Shown here one piece after another: positions 15,570 through 24,513 of a stretch of 64,000 nt of DNA. The position numbers and the translations under genes were made by a program. Position 1 is the stretch's first letter. The number at the start of each line of letters is the position of its first letter. The stretch covers positions 113,010 to 177,009 of the forward strand of contig WRGY01000127.1 in assembly GCA_009786925.1 (NCBI GenBank), in the 5' to 3' direction. Origin of the DNA: Defluviitaleaceae bacterium. Lineage in GTDB: Bacteria > Bacillota > Clostridia > Lachnospirales > WQUN01. The notes below the pieces were generated by a model. It saw only the letters and a program-made list of their open reading frames with translations, was not told where the DNA came from and did not search any database.

Positions 15570-16620
15570 CGGCTGTTCCGAAAATGGTAACATCAACGAA
15601 GGACTAAGCCTCGTAACCGACAATTTGTACGTGACGGCAGCGGAGGAAACGCCAACCGCACAACCACAATTTAACATCGTAAGTACCATCTTCCCGCCAT
15701 ATGACTGGGTAAGAGAAATAGCCGGAGAGTATATAGACAATTTTAACCTGTCGTTTTTAACAGACGGCGGAGTGGATTTGCATAATTTTCAACCGTCTGT
15801 GAGTGATGTCGCACGGATTTCTACTGCCGATATGTTTATCTATGTGGGAGGGCATTCTGATTTGTGGGTAGCGGATGTACTGTCTAATGCAGTCAACCCC
15901 AATATGATTGTAGTTAATCTCATGGATGTACTGGGGGATGCAGTGAGTCATCACCACCATGGGCATGATTGTGACCATGACCATCATCACCACGACCATG
16001 ATTGTGACCATGACCATGACCATCATCACCACGACCATGATTGTGACCATGACCATGACCATCATCATGACCAGATTAGTTGTGGTGAGTACGATGAGCA
16101 TGTTTGGCTGTCTCTCTCTTTTGCAAAGACATTGACTGCGGCGATTTCGGACGCGCTTATTATGCTTGCCCCTGCAAACGAAGATGCCTTCCGTGACAGC
16201 CTAAACACATATATCGGCAAGCTGTGGACACTTAATGCCGAATATGAGGCAGCCGTTGCGGCGGCTTCTAAGGATACTGTTTTGTTTGCCGACCGTTTTC
16301 CGTTTTACTATCTGCTTAGGGATTATGGGATTTCTCACTATGCGGCATTTCCCGGTTGTCATGCCGAGACAGAAGCTAGTTTTACTACTATTGCATTCTT
16401 AATAGAAAGGGTTAATGACCTCGGTCTGCATACGATTCTTGTAACGGAAAGTGCAGACCAAAGCATCGCACGCACCATAGCCAGAGATTCTGATAATGAC
16501 CCGCAAACACTTGTGCTAAACTCTTTGCAATCGGTGAGTGCGAGGGATGCACAAGATGGTGTGACATATCTTTCCATCATGCGGGAAAACCTATATGTAT
16601 TGAAACAAGCACTACAGTAG
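15517..16620 (+). CDS. znuA: Zinc ABC transporter substrate-binding lipoprotein (ZnuA/AdcA-like, 367 aa)
   Basis: A lipoprotein signal (residues 1-21, lipobox LFSGC) anchors it outside the membrane. The cluster A-I fold is recognised by IVSTIFPPYDWVREIAG, the metal-ligand His in DLHNFQPSVSDVARI, EHVWLS, the FADRFPFYYLLRDYGI region and the C-terminal VTESADQSIARTIA. Residues ~143-186 are a His/Asp/Cys loop with tandem units of HDHDCDHDHDHHH type, far longer than usual and typical of zinc rather than manganese binders. GGAGG lies 6 nt before ATG 15517. It works with ZnuC and ZnuB encoded next. Confidence 0.93.
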   Translation: MKKTVLLIVIFATLALFSGCSENGNINEGLSLVTDNLYVTAAEETPTAQPQFNIVSTIFPPYDWVREIAGEYIDNFNLSFLTDGGVDLHNFQPSVSDVARISTADMFIYVGGHSDLWVADVLSNAVNPNMIVVNLMDVLGDAVSHHHHGHDCDHDHHHHDHDCDHDHDHHHHDHDCDHDHDHHHDQISCGEYDEHVWLSLSFAKTLTAAISDALIMLAPANEDAFRDSLNTYIGKLWTLNAEYEAAVAAASKDTVLFADRFPFYYLLRDYGISHYAAFPGCHAETEASFTTIAFLIERVNDLGLHTILVTESADQSIARTIARDSDNDPQTLVLNSLQSVSARDAQDGVTYLSIMRENLYVLKQALQ

Positions 16621-16634
16621 AAACGAGGAAAAAA

Positions 16635-17321
16635 ATGGCGCAACTAACCTGCGAAAATCTAGCACTGGGATACGAAGGAAAAACCGTAGTATCCGACCTA
16701 AGCTTTGCCGTAAACTCGGGAGAATATCTGTGTATAGTAGGCGAAAATGGCTCAGGCAAAAGCACTCTGATGAAAACAATCCTAAACCTAAAAACACCGC
16801 AGTCGGGTAAAATCACAACAGACAGCGGCTTTGCTGCTACAGAAATAGGCTACATGCCACAACAAACAGCGGCACAAAAGGACTTTCCCGCCTCTGTGCG
16901 GGAAGTGGTGCGCAGCGGATGTTTAAACCGTGTCGGCTTGCGGCCTTTTTTTAACAGGGCAGAAAAGCAACTGGCAGAGGATAATATGAAGAGGCTTGGC
17001 ATAGAGCATCTCGCAAAGCGTTGTTATCGTGAGCTTTCGGGCGGGCAACAACAGCGTGTTTTGCTTGCCCGAGCATTATGTGCCACGCATAAAATTTTAT
17101 TGTTGGACGAGCCTGCCGCCGGACTCGACCCAAAGGCTACAGCAGAAATGTACGACATAATCAGCGACCTAAACAAAAGTGGCACAACAATCATAATGAT
17201 TTCTCACGATATAGAGGCTTCTGTCAAATATGCTTCTCACATTTTGCATATAGGCAATGGCGAGTCCATGTTTTTTGGCACAAAGGATGAATATGTAAGC
17301 AGAGGAGGATATGGTGCATGA
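16635..17321 (+). CDS. znuC: Zinc ABC transporter ATP-binding protein ZnuC (228 aa)
   Basis: Cytoplasmic ATPase driving zinc uptake. Walker A GENGSGKST (~37-45), Q-loop MPQQTAAQKDFPAS, signature LSGGQQQR (~137), Walker B LLLDEPAAGLD, H-switch ISHD (~190). It follows znuA by 14 bp with GAGGAAAAA before the ATG, and its stop overlaps znuB by 4 bp (ATGA). Confidence 0.93.
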   Translation: MAQLTCENLALGYEGKTVVSDLSFAVNSGEYLCIVGENGSGKSTLMKTILNLKTPQSGKITTDSGFAATEIGYMPQQTAAQKDFPASVREVVRSGCLNRVGLRPFFNRAEKQLAEDNMKRLGIEHLAKRCYRELSGGQQQRVLLARALCATHKILLLDEPAAGLDPKATAEMYDIISDLNKSGTTIIMISHDIEASVKYASHILHIGNGESMFFGTKDEYVSRGGYGA

Positions 17322-18160
17322 CGGATATTATTGACAGACTGATTTTTTATTTTTCGTTTTCATTTGTGCAGTATGCATTGATTGTTGGTGTGCTGATTGC
17401 CCTCTGCTCTTCACTCTTGGGCGTTACTCTTGTTTTGAAGCGGTTTTCGTTTATCGGAGACGGGCTTTCCCATGTGGCTTTTGGTGCAATCGCCATCGCC
17501 GCCGCGTTTAGCCTCACAAACCAGTTTATCGTCGTACTTCCCATTACTGTCATAAGCGCGGTTTTGCTTTTGCGTACAGGCCAAAACACAAGCATCAAAG
17601 GTGATGCCGCTCTTGCAATGATTTCTGTAAGCGCGCTGGGATTGGGCTATCTTGTTTTGAATGTTTTTTCCACCTCGGCCAATCTTGCGGGTGATGTTTG
17701 CACATCACTTTTTGGCTCGATTTCTATTTTGACACTCTCTACATTAGATGTCTGGCTGAGTATTATCCTGTCGGTGTTAGTCATCGCCGTCTTTTTGCTT
17801 TTTTATCACAAGATATTTTCTGTCACATTTGACGAAAATTTTTCTACCGCAACAGGCACAAAGGCCAAGACATACAATTTTATATTAGCCATCGTGATTG
17901 CCGTCATTATTTCCCTTGCAATAAATTTGGTGGGAGCGTTGCTCATATCAGCGTTGGTGATTTTCCCCGCGCTTTCTGCAATGAGGGTTTTTAAGAGTTT
18001 TAAGGCGGTCACAATCTGCTCCGTGTTTTTTTCGACGATTTGTGCCGCATTGGGCATTATAATTTCTATCTTGGCAGGAACGCCCGTAGGCTCTACAATA
18101 GTAGCCGTAGACATCGTAGGCTTTGCGATTTTTAGCCTAATCGGGTACAAGAGGGGATAA
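17318..18160 (+). CDS. znuB: Zinc ABC transporter permease ZnuB (280 aa)
   Basis: About eight membrane helices; conserved ABC-3 family segments ALCSSLLGVTLVLKRFSFIGDGLSHVAFGAIAI and AINLVGALLISALVIFPALSAM. Length is normal. It forms the channel paired with ZnuC (4-bp gene overlap). The following lipoprotein gene is only 6 bp away, so the operon continues. Confidence 0.92.
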   Translation: MTDIIDRLIFYFSFSFVQYALIVGVLIALCSSLLGVTLVLKRFSFIGDGLSHVAFGAIAIAAAFSLTNQFIVVLPITVISAVLLLRTGQNTSIKGDAALAMISVSALGLGYLVLNVFSTSANLAGDVCTSLFGSISILTLSTLDVWLSIILSVLVIAVFLLFYHKIFSVTFDENFSTATGTKAKTYNFILAIVIAVIISLAINLVGALLISALVIFPALSAMRVFKSFKAVTICSVFFSTICAALGIIISILAGTPVGSTIVAVDIVGFAIFSLIGYKRG

Positions 18161-18166
18161 CAACTT

Positions 18167-18592
18167 ATGAAAAAATTATTTATGATTTTTGTTGCAATTA
18201 CATTGTTGGTGGGTTGCGGTGCGCAAGGTGACAGCACGCAAACCCCCGTAGATATAGACATGACACAAATGAGTGTAACAATGGTGTCGGCACAAGCGGC
18301 ACAGCTTGAGCTTAGTCCGACTGCACATCTTGGACAAGTTGTACGCATGAGGGGTTCGCACTACATCGCTTTTTGGGAAATGTTGCAAACGGATTTGCAC
18401 TACATTGTACTGGACCTCACAGTAGGATGTTGCGGCTCGGCCTTTGAGTTTATCCTCTCCGATGAACTAATAGCAACGGTAGGTTATCCCCCCCATGGTG
18501 CAGAAATCGAAATAGTCGGCACCTACAGTTACTACGAAGTGCTTGGGCATACTTTTTATTTTTTTGCCGTCACCGAAATCTCGGTGGATTAA
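18167..18592 (+). CDS. Small lipoprotein at the end of the zinc operon (141 aa), possible TIGR03943/YcgQ-like domain
   Basis: Signal with lipobox LLVGC (Cys17) predicts a lipid anchor. The mature part holds LGQVVRMRGSHY, then YIVLDLTVGCCGSAFEFIL and a GAEIEIVGTYSYYE segment. The spacing of a first strand, a CC pair and a later G-T-Y strand recalls the C-terminal domain of TIGR03943/YcgQ proteins, which are often encoded with zinc transporters; this is a weak, eye-level resemblance. It lies 6 bp after znuB, so it should be zinc-repressed with the operon. A role in periplasmic-side zinc delivery is inference. Confidence 0.6.
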   Translation: MKKLFMIFVAITLLVGCGAQGDSTQTPVDIDMTQMSVTMVSAQAAQLELSPTAHLGQVVRMRGSHYIAFWEMLQTDLHYIVLDLTVGCCGSAFEFILSDELIATVGYPPHGAEIEIVGTYSYYEVLGHTFYFFAVTEISVD

Positions 18593-18652
18593 AAATTTGA
18601 CGTTATCGCTGTTTTGTAGTAGCTTTTAATCCAAAGAGAAGGAGGGGCTGCT

Positions 18653-19504
18653 ATGAAAAATAAAATTCCTTTTATTAAAATGCATGGTTGTGGAAACGAC
18701 TATGTGTTTTTTGATTGTTTTGAGAATGAGTTGCAAAACCCGAGTGAAATTTCTGTCAAGTTTTCCGATAGGCATAAAGGCATCGGCAGTGACGGACTTG
18801 TGATGATTTTGCCATCGTCGGTAGCAGATGCAAAGATGCGTATGTTTAATGCCGATGGTAGCGAAGCGGGTATGTGCGGAAACGCAATCCGCTGTGTGGG
18901 CAAATATCTGTATGAGAGTGGGCGCGCTAAAAAGGAAAACATGCAAATAGAAACACTAAGTGGGATAAAACTCTTAGAAATTTTTGTACAAAACAATGAG
19001 GTAAACTCTGTGCGTGTAGACATGGGTAAGGCAGAGCTAAACCCTGAAAAAATACCTGTGACATTAAAGGGCGACAATATAATCGGTCGCCAAGTGACAA
19101 TCGACGGACAGCGTTATGAAATTACATGTGTAAGTATGGGCAACCCTCATGCGGTGTATTTTTATGACGACATAGAACATTTTGATTTACATGAAATCGG
19201 ATCAAAAATCGAAAATGCCGACATCTTTCCGTCTCGGATTAATTTTGAGATAGCGCAGATGGAACTGGATTGCCGAAACACAATCGCCATGCGTGTATGG
19301 GAGCGTGGCAGTGGCGAGACTATGGCATGTGGAACAGGTGCATGTGCGGTGGGTGTTGCGGCAGTGTTGATGGGATACTGCGACAAGGATACCGACATCA
19401 CCGTGCGTCTGCGCGGCGGAGAACTAACCATAAAATACACTGATGAGGCTGTCTATATGACGGGTGGCTGCGAAAAAGTATTTGAGGGGGAAATTACAAT
19501 ATGA
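18653..19504 (+). CDS. dapF: Diaminopimelate epimerase DapF (283 aa)
   Basis: Converts LL- to meso-diaminopimelate for lysine and peptidoglycan. Starts IPFIKMHGCGNDYVFFDCF; catalytic cysteines lie in MCGNAIRCVGKY (~75) and ACGTGACAVG (~228). The glutamate-containing RVWERGSGET motif is present. ATG 18653 has AAGGAGGGG upstream. The stop overlaps the next gene by 4 bp (ATGA), which couples it to the GMP synthase gene, an unusual pair. Confidence 0.96.
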   Translation: MKNKIPFIKMHGCGNDYVFFDCFENELQNPSEISVKFSDRHKGIGSDGLVMILPSSVADAKMRMFNADGSEAGMCGNAIRCVGKYLYESGRAKKENMQIETLSGIKLLEIFVQNNEVNSVRVDMGKAELNPEKIPVTLKGDNIIGRQVTIDGQRYEITCVSMGNPHAVYFYDDIEHFDLHEIGSKIENADIFPSRINFEIAQMELDCRNTIAMRVWERGSGETMACGTGACAVGVAAVLMGYCDKDTDITVRLRGGELTIKYTDEAVYMTGGCEKVFEGEITI

Positions 19505-20457
19505 CAAGAGAAGAATTTGACCTTAAAACATATTTAAAGGTAATCACAAAGGAAATCCGCAAAACTGTGGGTGACAAAAAGGTGTTGCTCGCACTTTCGG
19601 GCGGGGTGGATTCGTCAGTGTGTGCCGCGCTTTTGGCAAAGGTGATTCCCGGGCAGTTGACATGCATTTTTGTAGACCATGGCTTTATGCGGCTTGGCGA
19701 AGGCGACGAAATCGAGTCCGCTTTCTCCGACCGCGGACTAAATCTCATTAGAGTCAATGCCCAAGACCGTTTTCTTGCCCGGGTAGAAGGCGTAACCGAG
19801 CCGGAGAAAAAACGCAAAATCATAGGCGAAGAATTTATACGAGTATTTGAAGAAGAAGCCAAAAAATTGGGCAAAATCCCATTCCTCGCCCAAGGTACAA
19901 TATATCCGGACCTCATAGAGAGCGGCGGAAAGTATGGTACGACAATAAAAAGCCATCATAATGTGGGAGGCTTGCCCGAAAACTTGGATTTCGAACAACT
20001 AATCGAACCTCTTTCGATGATGTATAAGGAAGAAGTACGTATCATAGGTCGCCGCCTAAAACTCCCGCCTGCATTGGTAAAACGCCAGCCCTTCCCGGGA
20101 CCGGGTCTTGCTGTGCGCGTAATCGGCGACATTACCAAACAAAAACTTGACACCCTGCGACATGCGGATGCAATCTTCCGAGAGGAACTGGAGAAGTCGG
20201 CGCGCCGCCCAAGCCAATACTTTGCAGTACTTACCAACACCTCCTCTGTGGGAATAAAGGACGAAAAACGTACCTTCGACTATGTAGTGGCCTTGCGTGC
20301 CGTGGAGACCGCCGATTTTATGAAGGCTAGGGCAACGCGAATACCATATCCCACACTGGAACGTATAGTTGAGAGGGTTACTTCTGAAGTAGAAAAAGTA
20401 AGCCGTGTTGTTTATGATATTACGCCAAAACCCACCGCTACGGTGGAGTGGCTGTAA
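19501..20457 (+). CDS. guaA: GMP synthase ATP-pyrophosphatase subunit without glutaminase domain (318 aa)
   Basis: Uses ATP and ammonia to aminate XMP to GMP. PP-loop LLALSGGVDSSVCAAL (~29-44), the IESGGKYGTTIKSHHNVGGLPE and LPPALVKRQPFPGPGLAVRVIGD motifs, and the C-terminal dimerisation domain ending ITPKPTATVEWL are all present. The ~190-residue glutamine amidotransferase domain that normally precedes it in bacteria is absent; the start is fixed by overlap with dapF, so it is not simply a wrong start. It may use free ammonia or a separate glutaminase (archaeal GuaAa-type) encoded elsewhere. Confidence 0.9.
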   Translation: MTREEFDLKTYLKVITKEIRKTVGDKKVLLALSGGVDSSVCAALLAKVIPGQLTCIFVDHGFMRLGEGDEIESAFSDRGLNLIRVNAQDRFLARVEGVTEPEKKRKIIGEEFIRVFEEEAKKLGKIPFLAQGTIYPDLIESGGKYGTTIKSHHNVGGLPENLDFEQLIEPLSMMYKEEVRIIGRRLKLPPALVKRQPFPGPGLAVRVIGDITKQKLDTLRHADAIFREELEKSARRPSQYFAVLTNTSSVGIKDEKRTFDYVVALRAVETADFMKARATRIPYPTLERIVERVTSEVEKVSRVVYDITPKPTATVEWL

Positions 20458-20484
20458 CACGAACGAATATTTGACATCAGCGAA

Positions 20485-21735
20485 ATGTTGTTCTATGATG
20501 TCTGCATGGACATTATGGATAAATTAAAAATTTTAGCAGACGCGGCAAAGTTTGATGTCGCCTGCACCTCAAGCGGGAACAATCGCGCCGCAAAACGTGG
20601 AGCTTTGGGTAATGCCGTCGCTTGCGGTATTTGTCATAGCTTTACGGCGGATGGGCGATGTATTTCGCTACTAAAAATTTTGCTGACAAACAAATGCGTA
20701 TACGACTGTATGTATTGTGTGAATCGGCGGTCTTCTGATGTGCCTCGTGCCGAGTTTACCCCCGAAGAAGTGGCGGAGCTTACCATTCGATTTTATCAAC
20801 GAAATTATATAGAGGGGTTGTTTTTAAGCTCTGCGGTAATCGAAACACCAGACTATACTATGGAATTATTGGTTTCGGCACTGCGTATAGTGCGCGAGAC
20901 CTATCATTTTAACGGATACATACATGTAAAGACGATTCCCGGTGCGGATGAAGCATTAATCCGCCAAGCAGGGCTTTTGGCTGACAGGGTCAGCGTCAAT
21001 ATAGAATTGCCATCGCAAGAGAGCCTTCAACGCCTTGCCCCGGAAAAGACAAAGCAAAACATACTCCTTCCCATGAAAACAGTACGTGAAGGCATAGCAC
21101 AGCGCAAGAATGAGCTGTCTTTATATCGTCATGCCAAAAATGAGCCGTCGTTTGCACCTGCCGGGCAAAGCACGCAGCTCATCGTGGGTGCGACCCCGGA
21201 GAGCGATAGCAAAATCGTATCATTGGCAGAGGGGCTGTATGGCAAATTCAAGCTAAAGCGGGTGTTTTATTCCGCGTATATCCCGGGCAATCCGACGCTT
21301 CCTATGACCGCGCCGCCACTTTTGCGTGAGCATAGGCTATATCAGGCAGATTGGTTGCTTCGTTTTTATGGTTACAAGGCGGGCGAGCTTTTTAGCCATG
21401 CAGACGAGAATTTGAGCCTTGAAATGGACCCGAAATGTCACTGGGCTGTGAACAATTTAGATAAATTTCCTGTGGAAGTTAACCGTGCCGACTACACAAC
21501 ACTCTTGCGTGTGCCGGGCATAGGCCAAATCTCTGCACAAAAAATAGTGGCTGCACGCCGCGTAAACAAGCTTGACTTTGACGCGCTGAAAAAGATGCGT
21601 GTGGTGCTGAAACGAGCAAAGTATTTTATCACTTGTGATGGCAAGACATATGAAAAAATCCCTCTATTGCCCGAGGTGGTGGCCCCACGCCTGATGGATA
21701 AATCCGACACGGGTTATTCCCAGCTTACACTATAG
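20485..21735 (+). CDS. Putative DNA modification/repair radical-SAM protein (TIGR03916 type, 416 aa)
   Basis: Radical-SAM core with the cluster motif CVYDCMYC (Cx3Cx2C, ~70), preceded by the conserved GICHSFTADGRCISLLKILLTNKC. The C-terminus has a helix-hairpin-helix (TTLLRVPGIGQISAQKIVAARR, ~345), indicating nucleic-acid contact. The family is always found with the TIGR03915 protein, here encoded 10 bp downstream. Its reaction is not established. Start is uncertain: no strong ribosome site; Mets at 20506 and 20515 are alternatives and MDKLKILADAAKFD fits homologous starts. Confidence 0.85.
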   Translation: MLFYDVCMDIMDKLKILADAAKFDVACTSSGNNRAAKRGALGNAVACGICHSFTADGRCISLLKILLTNKCVYDCMYCVNRRSSDVPRAEFTPEEVAELTIRFYQRNYIEGLFLSSAVIETPDYTMELLVSALRIVRETYHFNGYIHVKTIPGADEALIRQAGLLADRVSVNIELPSQESLQRLAPEKTKQNILLPMKTVREGIAQRKNELSLYRHAKNEPSFAPAGQSTQLIVGATPESDSKIVSLAEGLYGKFKLKRVFYSAYIPGNPTLPMTAPPLLREHRLYQADWLLRFYGYKAGELFSHADENLSLEMDPKCHWAVNNLDKFPVEVNRADYTTLLRVPGIGQISAQKIVAARRVNKLDFDALKKMRVVLKRAKYFITCDGKTYEKIPLLPEVVAPRLMDKSDTGYSQLTL

Positions 21736-21745
21736 GTTGCCTGCA

Positions 21746-22483
21746 ATGCTAACGTTTGATGGTACATTCTACGGCTTTTTGACAATAATCCATGCCGTAT
21801 ATTATGAAAAAATTGAGCCATGCGGTATACAAGTTGAGGGGGCGGTGCAACTTTCCCTTGCAGAGATACCGCGTTTTATTGAAACAAACGATGAGTATGC
21901 CGAGCGAGTCTATCATGCCATACGTGAAAAAATCTCCGAGGAGTCGGCAGAGCATGTTTATCGTGCGTTTTTGGCATCGGATGATGAAAGGTTTATGGCG
22001 ATGTTGCATTACATAAGGCTTGGTTTTAAGGTTGGGCATATGGTGGACAGCCATTTGCATGAAGATTTTGTACGACGGGTGCATAAACTCTCAAAACATG
22101 TGTGGCGTGAGGCGCATTTGTTATTTGGATTTTGTCGCTTTGCCGAGACAAAACATGGCGCGTTTTATTGTGAGGTTACACCAAAAAACGATGTGCTTAA
22201 TTTGCTTGCACAGCACTTTTGTGAGCGACTGATGAATCAGGCGTGGGTAATCCATGACAAGACGCGGCATAAGGCGGCGATATATGATGGCAATACGTAT
22301 GTAATCGCTGTGGTGCCTCCCGATGAGGCTACATTTACCTATGCGGACGGCGAGGAAGATATACAAGAAATGTGGACGGTATTTTTTAACACATTGGCGA
22401 TAAAGGAGAGGATAAACCCAAAAGTACAGAGGGGGTTGTTGCCTCTTTATTTTAGAAAAAACATGACGGAGTTTAAGCAGTAA
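21746..22483 (+). CDS. TIGR03915/DUF4130 family putative DNA-metabolism protein (245 aa)
   Basis: Begins MLTFDGTFYGFLTIIHAVYYEK, typical of the family, with the RLGFKVGHMVDSH and HKLSKHVWREAHLLFGFCRFAE motifs and a C-terminal GLLPLYFRKNMTEF. Members are either separate, as here, or fused to uracil-DNA-glycosylase-like domains, and accompany the radical-SAM partner, so both are thought to act in DNA modification or repair. ATG 21746 is preferred over TTG 21737 because it aligns with the family start. Confidence 0.8.
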   Translation: MLTFDGTFYGFLTIIHAVYYEKIEPCGIQVEGAVQLSLAEIPRFIETNDEYAERVYHAIREKISEESAEHVYRAFLASDDERFMAMLHYIRLGFKVGHMVDSHLHEDFVRRVHKLSKHVWREAHLLFGFCRFAETKHGAFYCEVTPKNDVLNLLAQHFCERLMNQAWVIHDKTRHKAAIYDGNTYVIAVVPPDEATFTYADGEEDIQEMWTVFFNTLAIKERINPKVQRGLLPLYFRKNMTEFKQ

Positions 22484-22522
22484 CGTATATTTTTTTTTGT
22501 TTTACATACAATAAGCGCGGAG

Positions 22523-23314
22523 ATGATGAATATGAGATTTGAGTATTTATTTCAGGCCGCGTTTGCTTTTTTTACGGCTTTGTCAGTCTTTTTGTCTGCG
22601 CCCGCATTTTTGGAAAAGAAGGCGGCACAGACAATGGTAGTGACGGCGGCTTTGCCCGCAAAGTCAGAAAAAAAACTGCCGATATACAGTGTTGACACCC
22701 CTGACAAAAAGGTGGCTATTACCTTTGATGCGGCATGGGGTGCCGATGATACTGATGTTTTGTTAAAAATACTGGCGGACAATGATGTGCTTGCTACATT
22801 TTTTTTCTGCGGCTCGTGGGTGGACAAGTTCCCGGAGCAGTTGAAAAAATTTGCGGCGGCAGGTCATGACATCGCAAACCACGGCGACACTCATGCACAT
22901 GTCGCACAGCTAAACTTGGAACAAAACAAAAAAGAAATAATGGGGTGCCACGATAAAATAAAAGCGGTCACTGGTATAGAAACAAACCTGTATCGCCCGG
23001 CCTATGGCGAATACAATAACGATGTAATCACCGCCGCCGAAGAGCTGGACTACTATACAGTGCAATGGGATGTAGACAGCCTCGACTGGATGAAAAAAGG
23101 CCCGCAGTATGAAATAGACCGCGTGCTAAAAAACAAAGACCTCAAAAACGGCTCCATCATCCTTTTTCATAATGATGCAAAATACACACCACAAACCCTG
23201 GATATAGTAATCAAGGGGCTAAAAGAAAAAGGATACGAACTTGTACCCATATCACAGCTGATTTATATGGACAACTTTGAAATAGACCACACGGGGCGAC
23301 AAAAGAGGATTTGA
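22523..23314 (+). CDS. Polysaccharide deacetylase, NodB fold (PdaB-like, 263 aa)
   Basis: One N-terminal membrane helix or signal (~5-30) then a NodB domain (~60-255): KVAITFDAAWGADD (catalytic Asp pair), NHGDTHAHV (metal His), LYRPAYGEYN, VDSLDWMKKG, and SIILFHND. The TFDAAWG version and length are typical of the sporulation deacetylase PdaB/YlxY group, which removes acetyl groups from peptidoglycan in the spore cortex or cell wall. Start may be any of three close ATGs (22523, 22526, 22532). It stands alone. Confidence 0.85.
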   Translation: MMNMRFEYLFQAAFAFFTALSVFLSAPAFLEKKAAQTMVVTAALPAKSEKKLPIYSVDTPDKKVAITFDAAWGADDTDVLLKILADNDVLATFFFCGSWVDKFPEQLKKFAAAGHDIANHGDTHAHVAQLNLEQNKKEIMGCHDKIKAVTGIETNLYRPAYGEYNNDVITAAEELDYYTVQWDVDSLDWMKKGPQYEIDRVLKNKDLKNGSIILFHNDAKYTPQTLDIVIKGLKEKGYELVPISQLIYMDNFEIDHTGRQKRI

Positions 23315-23370
23315 AAAAATTCCCGATTATGCTATAGTTACTTTATATAGTGATTGGGAGTGATGTCCGA

Positions 23371-24513
23371 GTGTTTGTTTCTAAAATAAATTTAAGCGAA
23401 GCTGAAGTTGGAATGAAGCTTGCAGAGTCGGTGTATTTCCCTACAAACACAGGTCAGTTTATGCTCGTGGCACGAAAGCTCGCCGCGTTGGACGAAAAAA
23501 CAATAAATATGCTGCGACATCACGATATTCAAGAAATAGAAGTATATGCAAAAACGCGCCCGACCACTACCGATATAGATGACATTAAAAAAGAAGAGCA
23601 TGTGCCGATTAAAACCATAATCGAAGAAAAGCTAAAGGTAGAAGCGGTCGAAAATGTAAAGCAGTTGTTTAACAGTGTAACCCCCGATGGTAATCTGAAT
23701 AAAACAACTGCTTATCAGTGCGTAAAAAACATCGAAGGTGTAGTAGGCGATTTGTTAAACGTAATAAGTAATGATGCAGGTGAAATTTTTCATATATATG
23801 ACCTAAAGGCATATGACGAATATACATATCACCATTCTCTAAGCGTGTCGGTGCTTTCTATGGCAACGGGGCGTGCGCTTGGCATGGACGACGAAATGGT
23901 TTTGCGCCTTGGCAGTGCGGCTATGCTGCATGATATAGGCAAGCAAATGATTCCGCCGGAGATTATCAATAAAAAAGGCAAGCTCACAGACCCCGAATTT
24001 AATCTGGTGAAAAACCACCCGAGCAGAGGTGCGGACAGCCTAAGGGATAATGGCGTGGGCGACGAAGAGCTTTGGGGCGCAATTCGCCACCATCACGAAA
24101 AAATAGATGGCAGTGGCTATCCAAACAAACTAAGTGGTGAAGAAATTCCGCTTTTTTCGAGAATCATTGCCGTAGCAGATGTGTATGACGCAATTACTTC
24201 CTATAGGTCGTATCGCTCGCCGATGCCGCCGCTGGACGCTTTTAATGTAATTTTTGAGGATATAAATACTTCGTTTGATTATAATATTACAAAGGCGTTT
24301 TATGAAAAGCTGGAGTTTTATCCAATTAATTCGATTGTGGAGCTTAATGACGGAAAAATAGCAATAGTCGTGCAGGCCAGCAACTGGAAACTGCGCCCCA
24401 TTGTACGCCTATGGGGGAGTGACGAAATCGTGGTGCTTTCATCACATAAAAGCTTGGGCATAAAACGTATAATAAATGCGACCGAGCTACCGGAGGGTTA
24501 TGAGTTTGTGTGA
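23371..24513 (+). CDS. HD-GYP domain protein, probable cyclic-di-GMP phosphodiesterase (380 aa)
   Basis: N-terminal DUF3391-like segment (SEAEVGMKLAESVYFPTNTGQFMLVARKLAALDEKTINML) then an HD-GYP domain at ~145-320 with HHSLSVSVLSMATGRALG, HDIGKQMIPPEI, RHHHEKIDGSGYPNKLSGEEIPLFSRIIAVADVYDAITS. All metal ligands and the GYP loop are intact, so c-di-GMP hydrolysis is likely. GTG 23371 is chosen because GGGAGTG lies upstream; GTG 23350 is an in-frame alternative. The 3' end overlaps pgsA on the other strand by 16 bp. Confidence 0.9.
   Translation: MFVSKINLSEAEVGMKLAESVYFPTNTGQFMLVARKLAALDEKTINMLRHHDIQEIEVYAKTRPTTTDIDDIKKEEHVPIKTIIEEKLKVEAVENVKQLFNSVTPDGNLNKTTAYQCVKNIEGVVGDLLNVISNDAGEIFHIYDLKAYDEYTYHHSLSVSVLSMATGRALGMDDEMVLRLGSAAMLHDIGKQMIPPEIINKKGKLTDPEFNLVKNHPSRGADSLRDNGVGDEELWGAIRHHHEKIDGSGYPNKLSGEEIPLFSRIIAVADVYDAITSYRSYRSPMPPLDAFNVIFEDINTSFDYNITKAFYEKLEFYPINSIVELNDGKIAIVVQASNWKLRPIVRLWGSDEIVVLSSHKSLGIKRIINATELPEGYEFV

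Noticed and set aside
15946-16072. Short tandem repeats in znuA looked at first like a CRISPR-type array
   Set aside because: The repeats are contiguous, in frame and code for a His/Asp-rich loop; there are no spacers or cas genes in the window.
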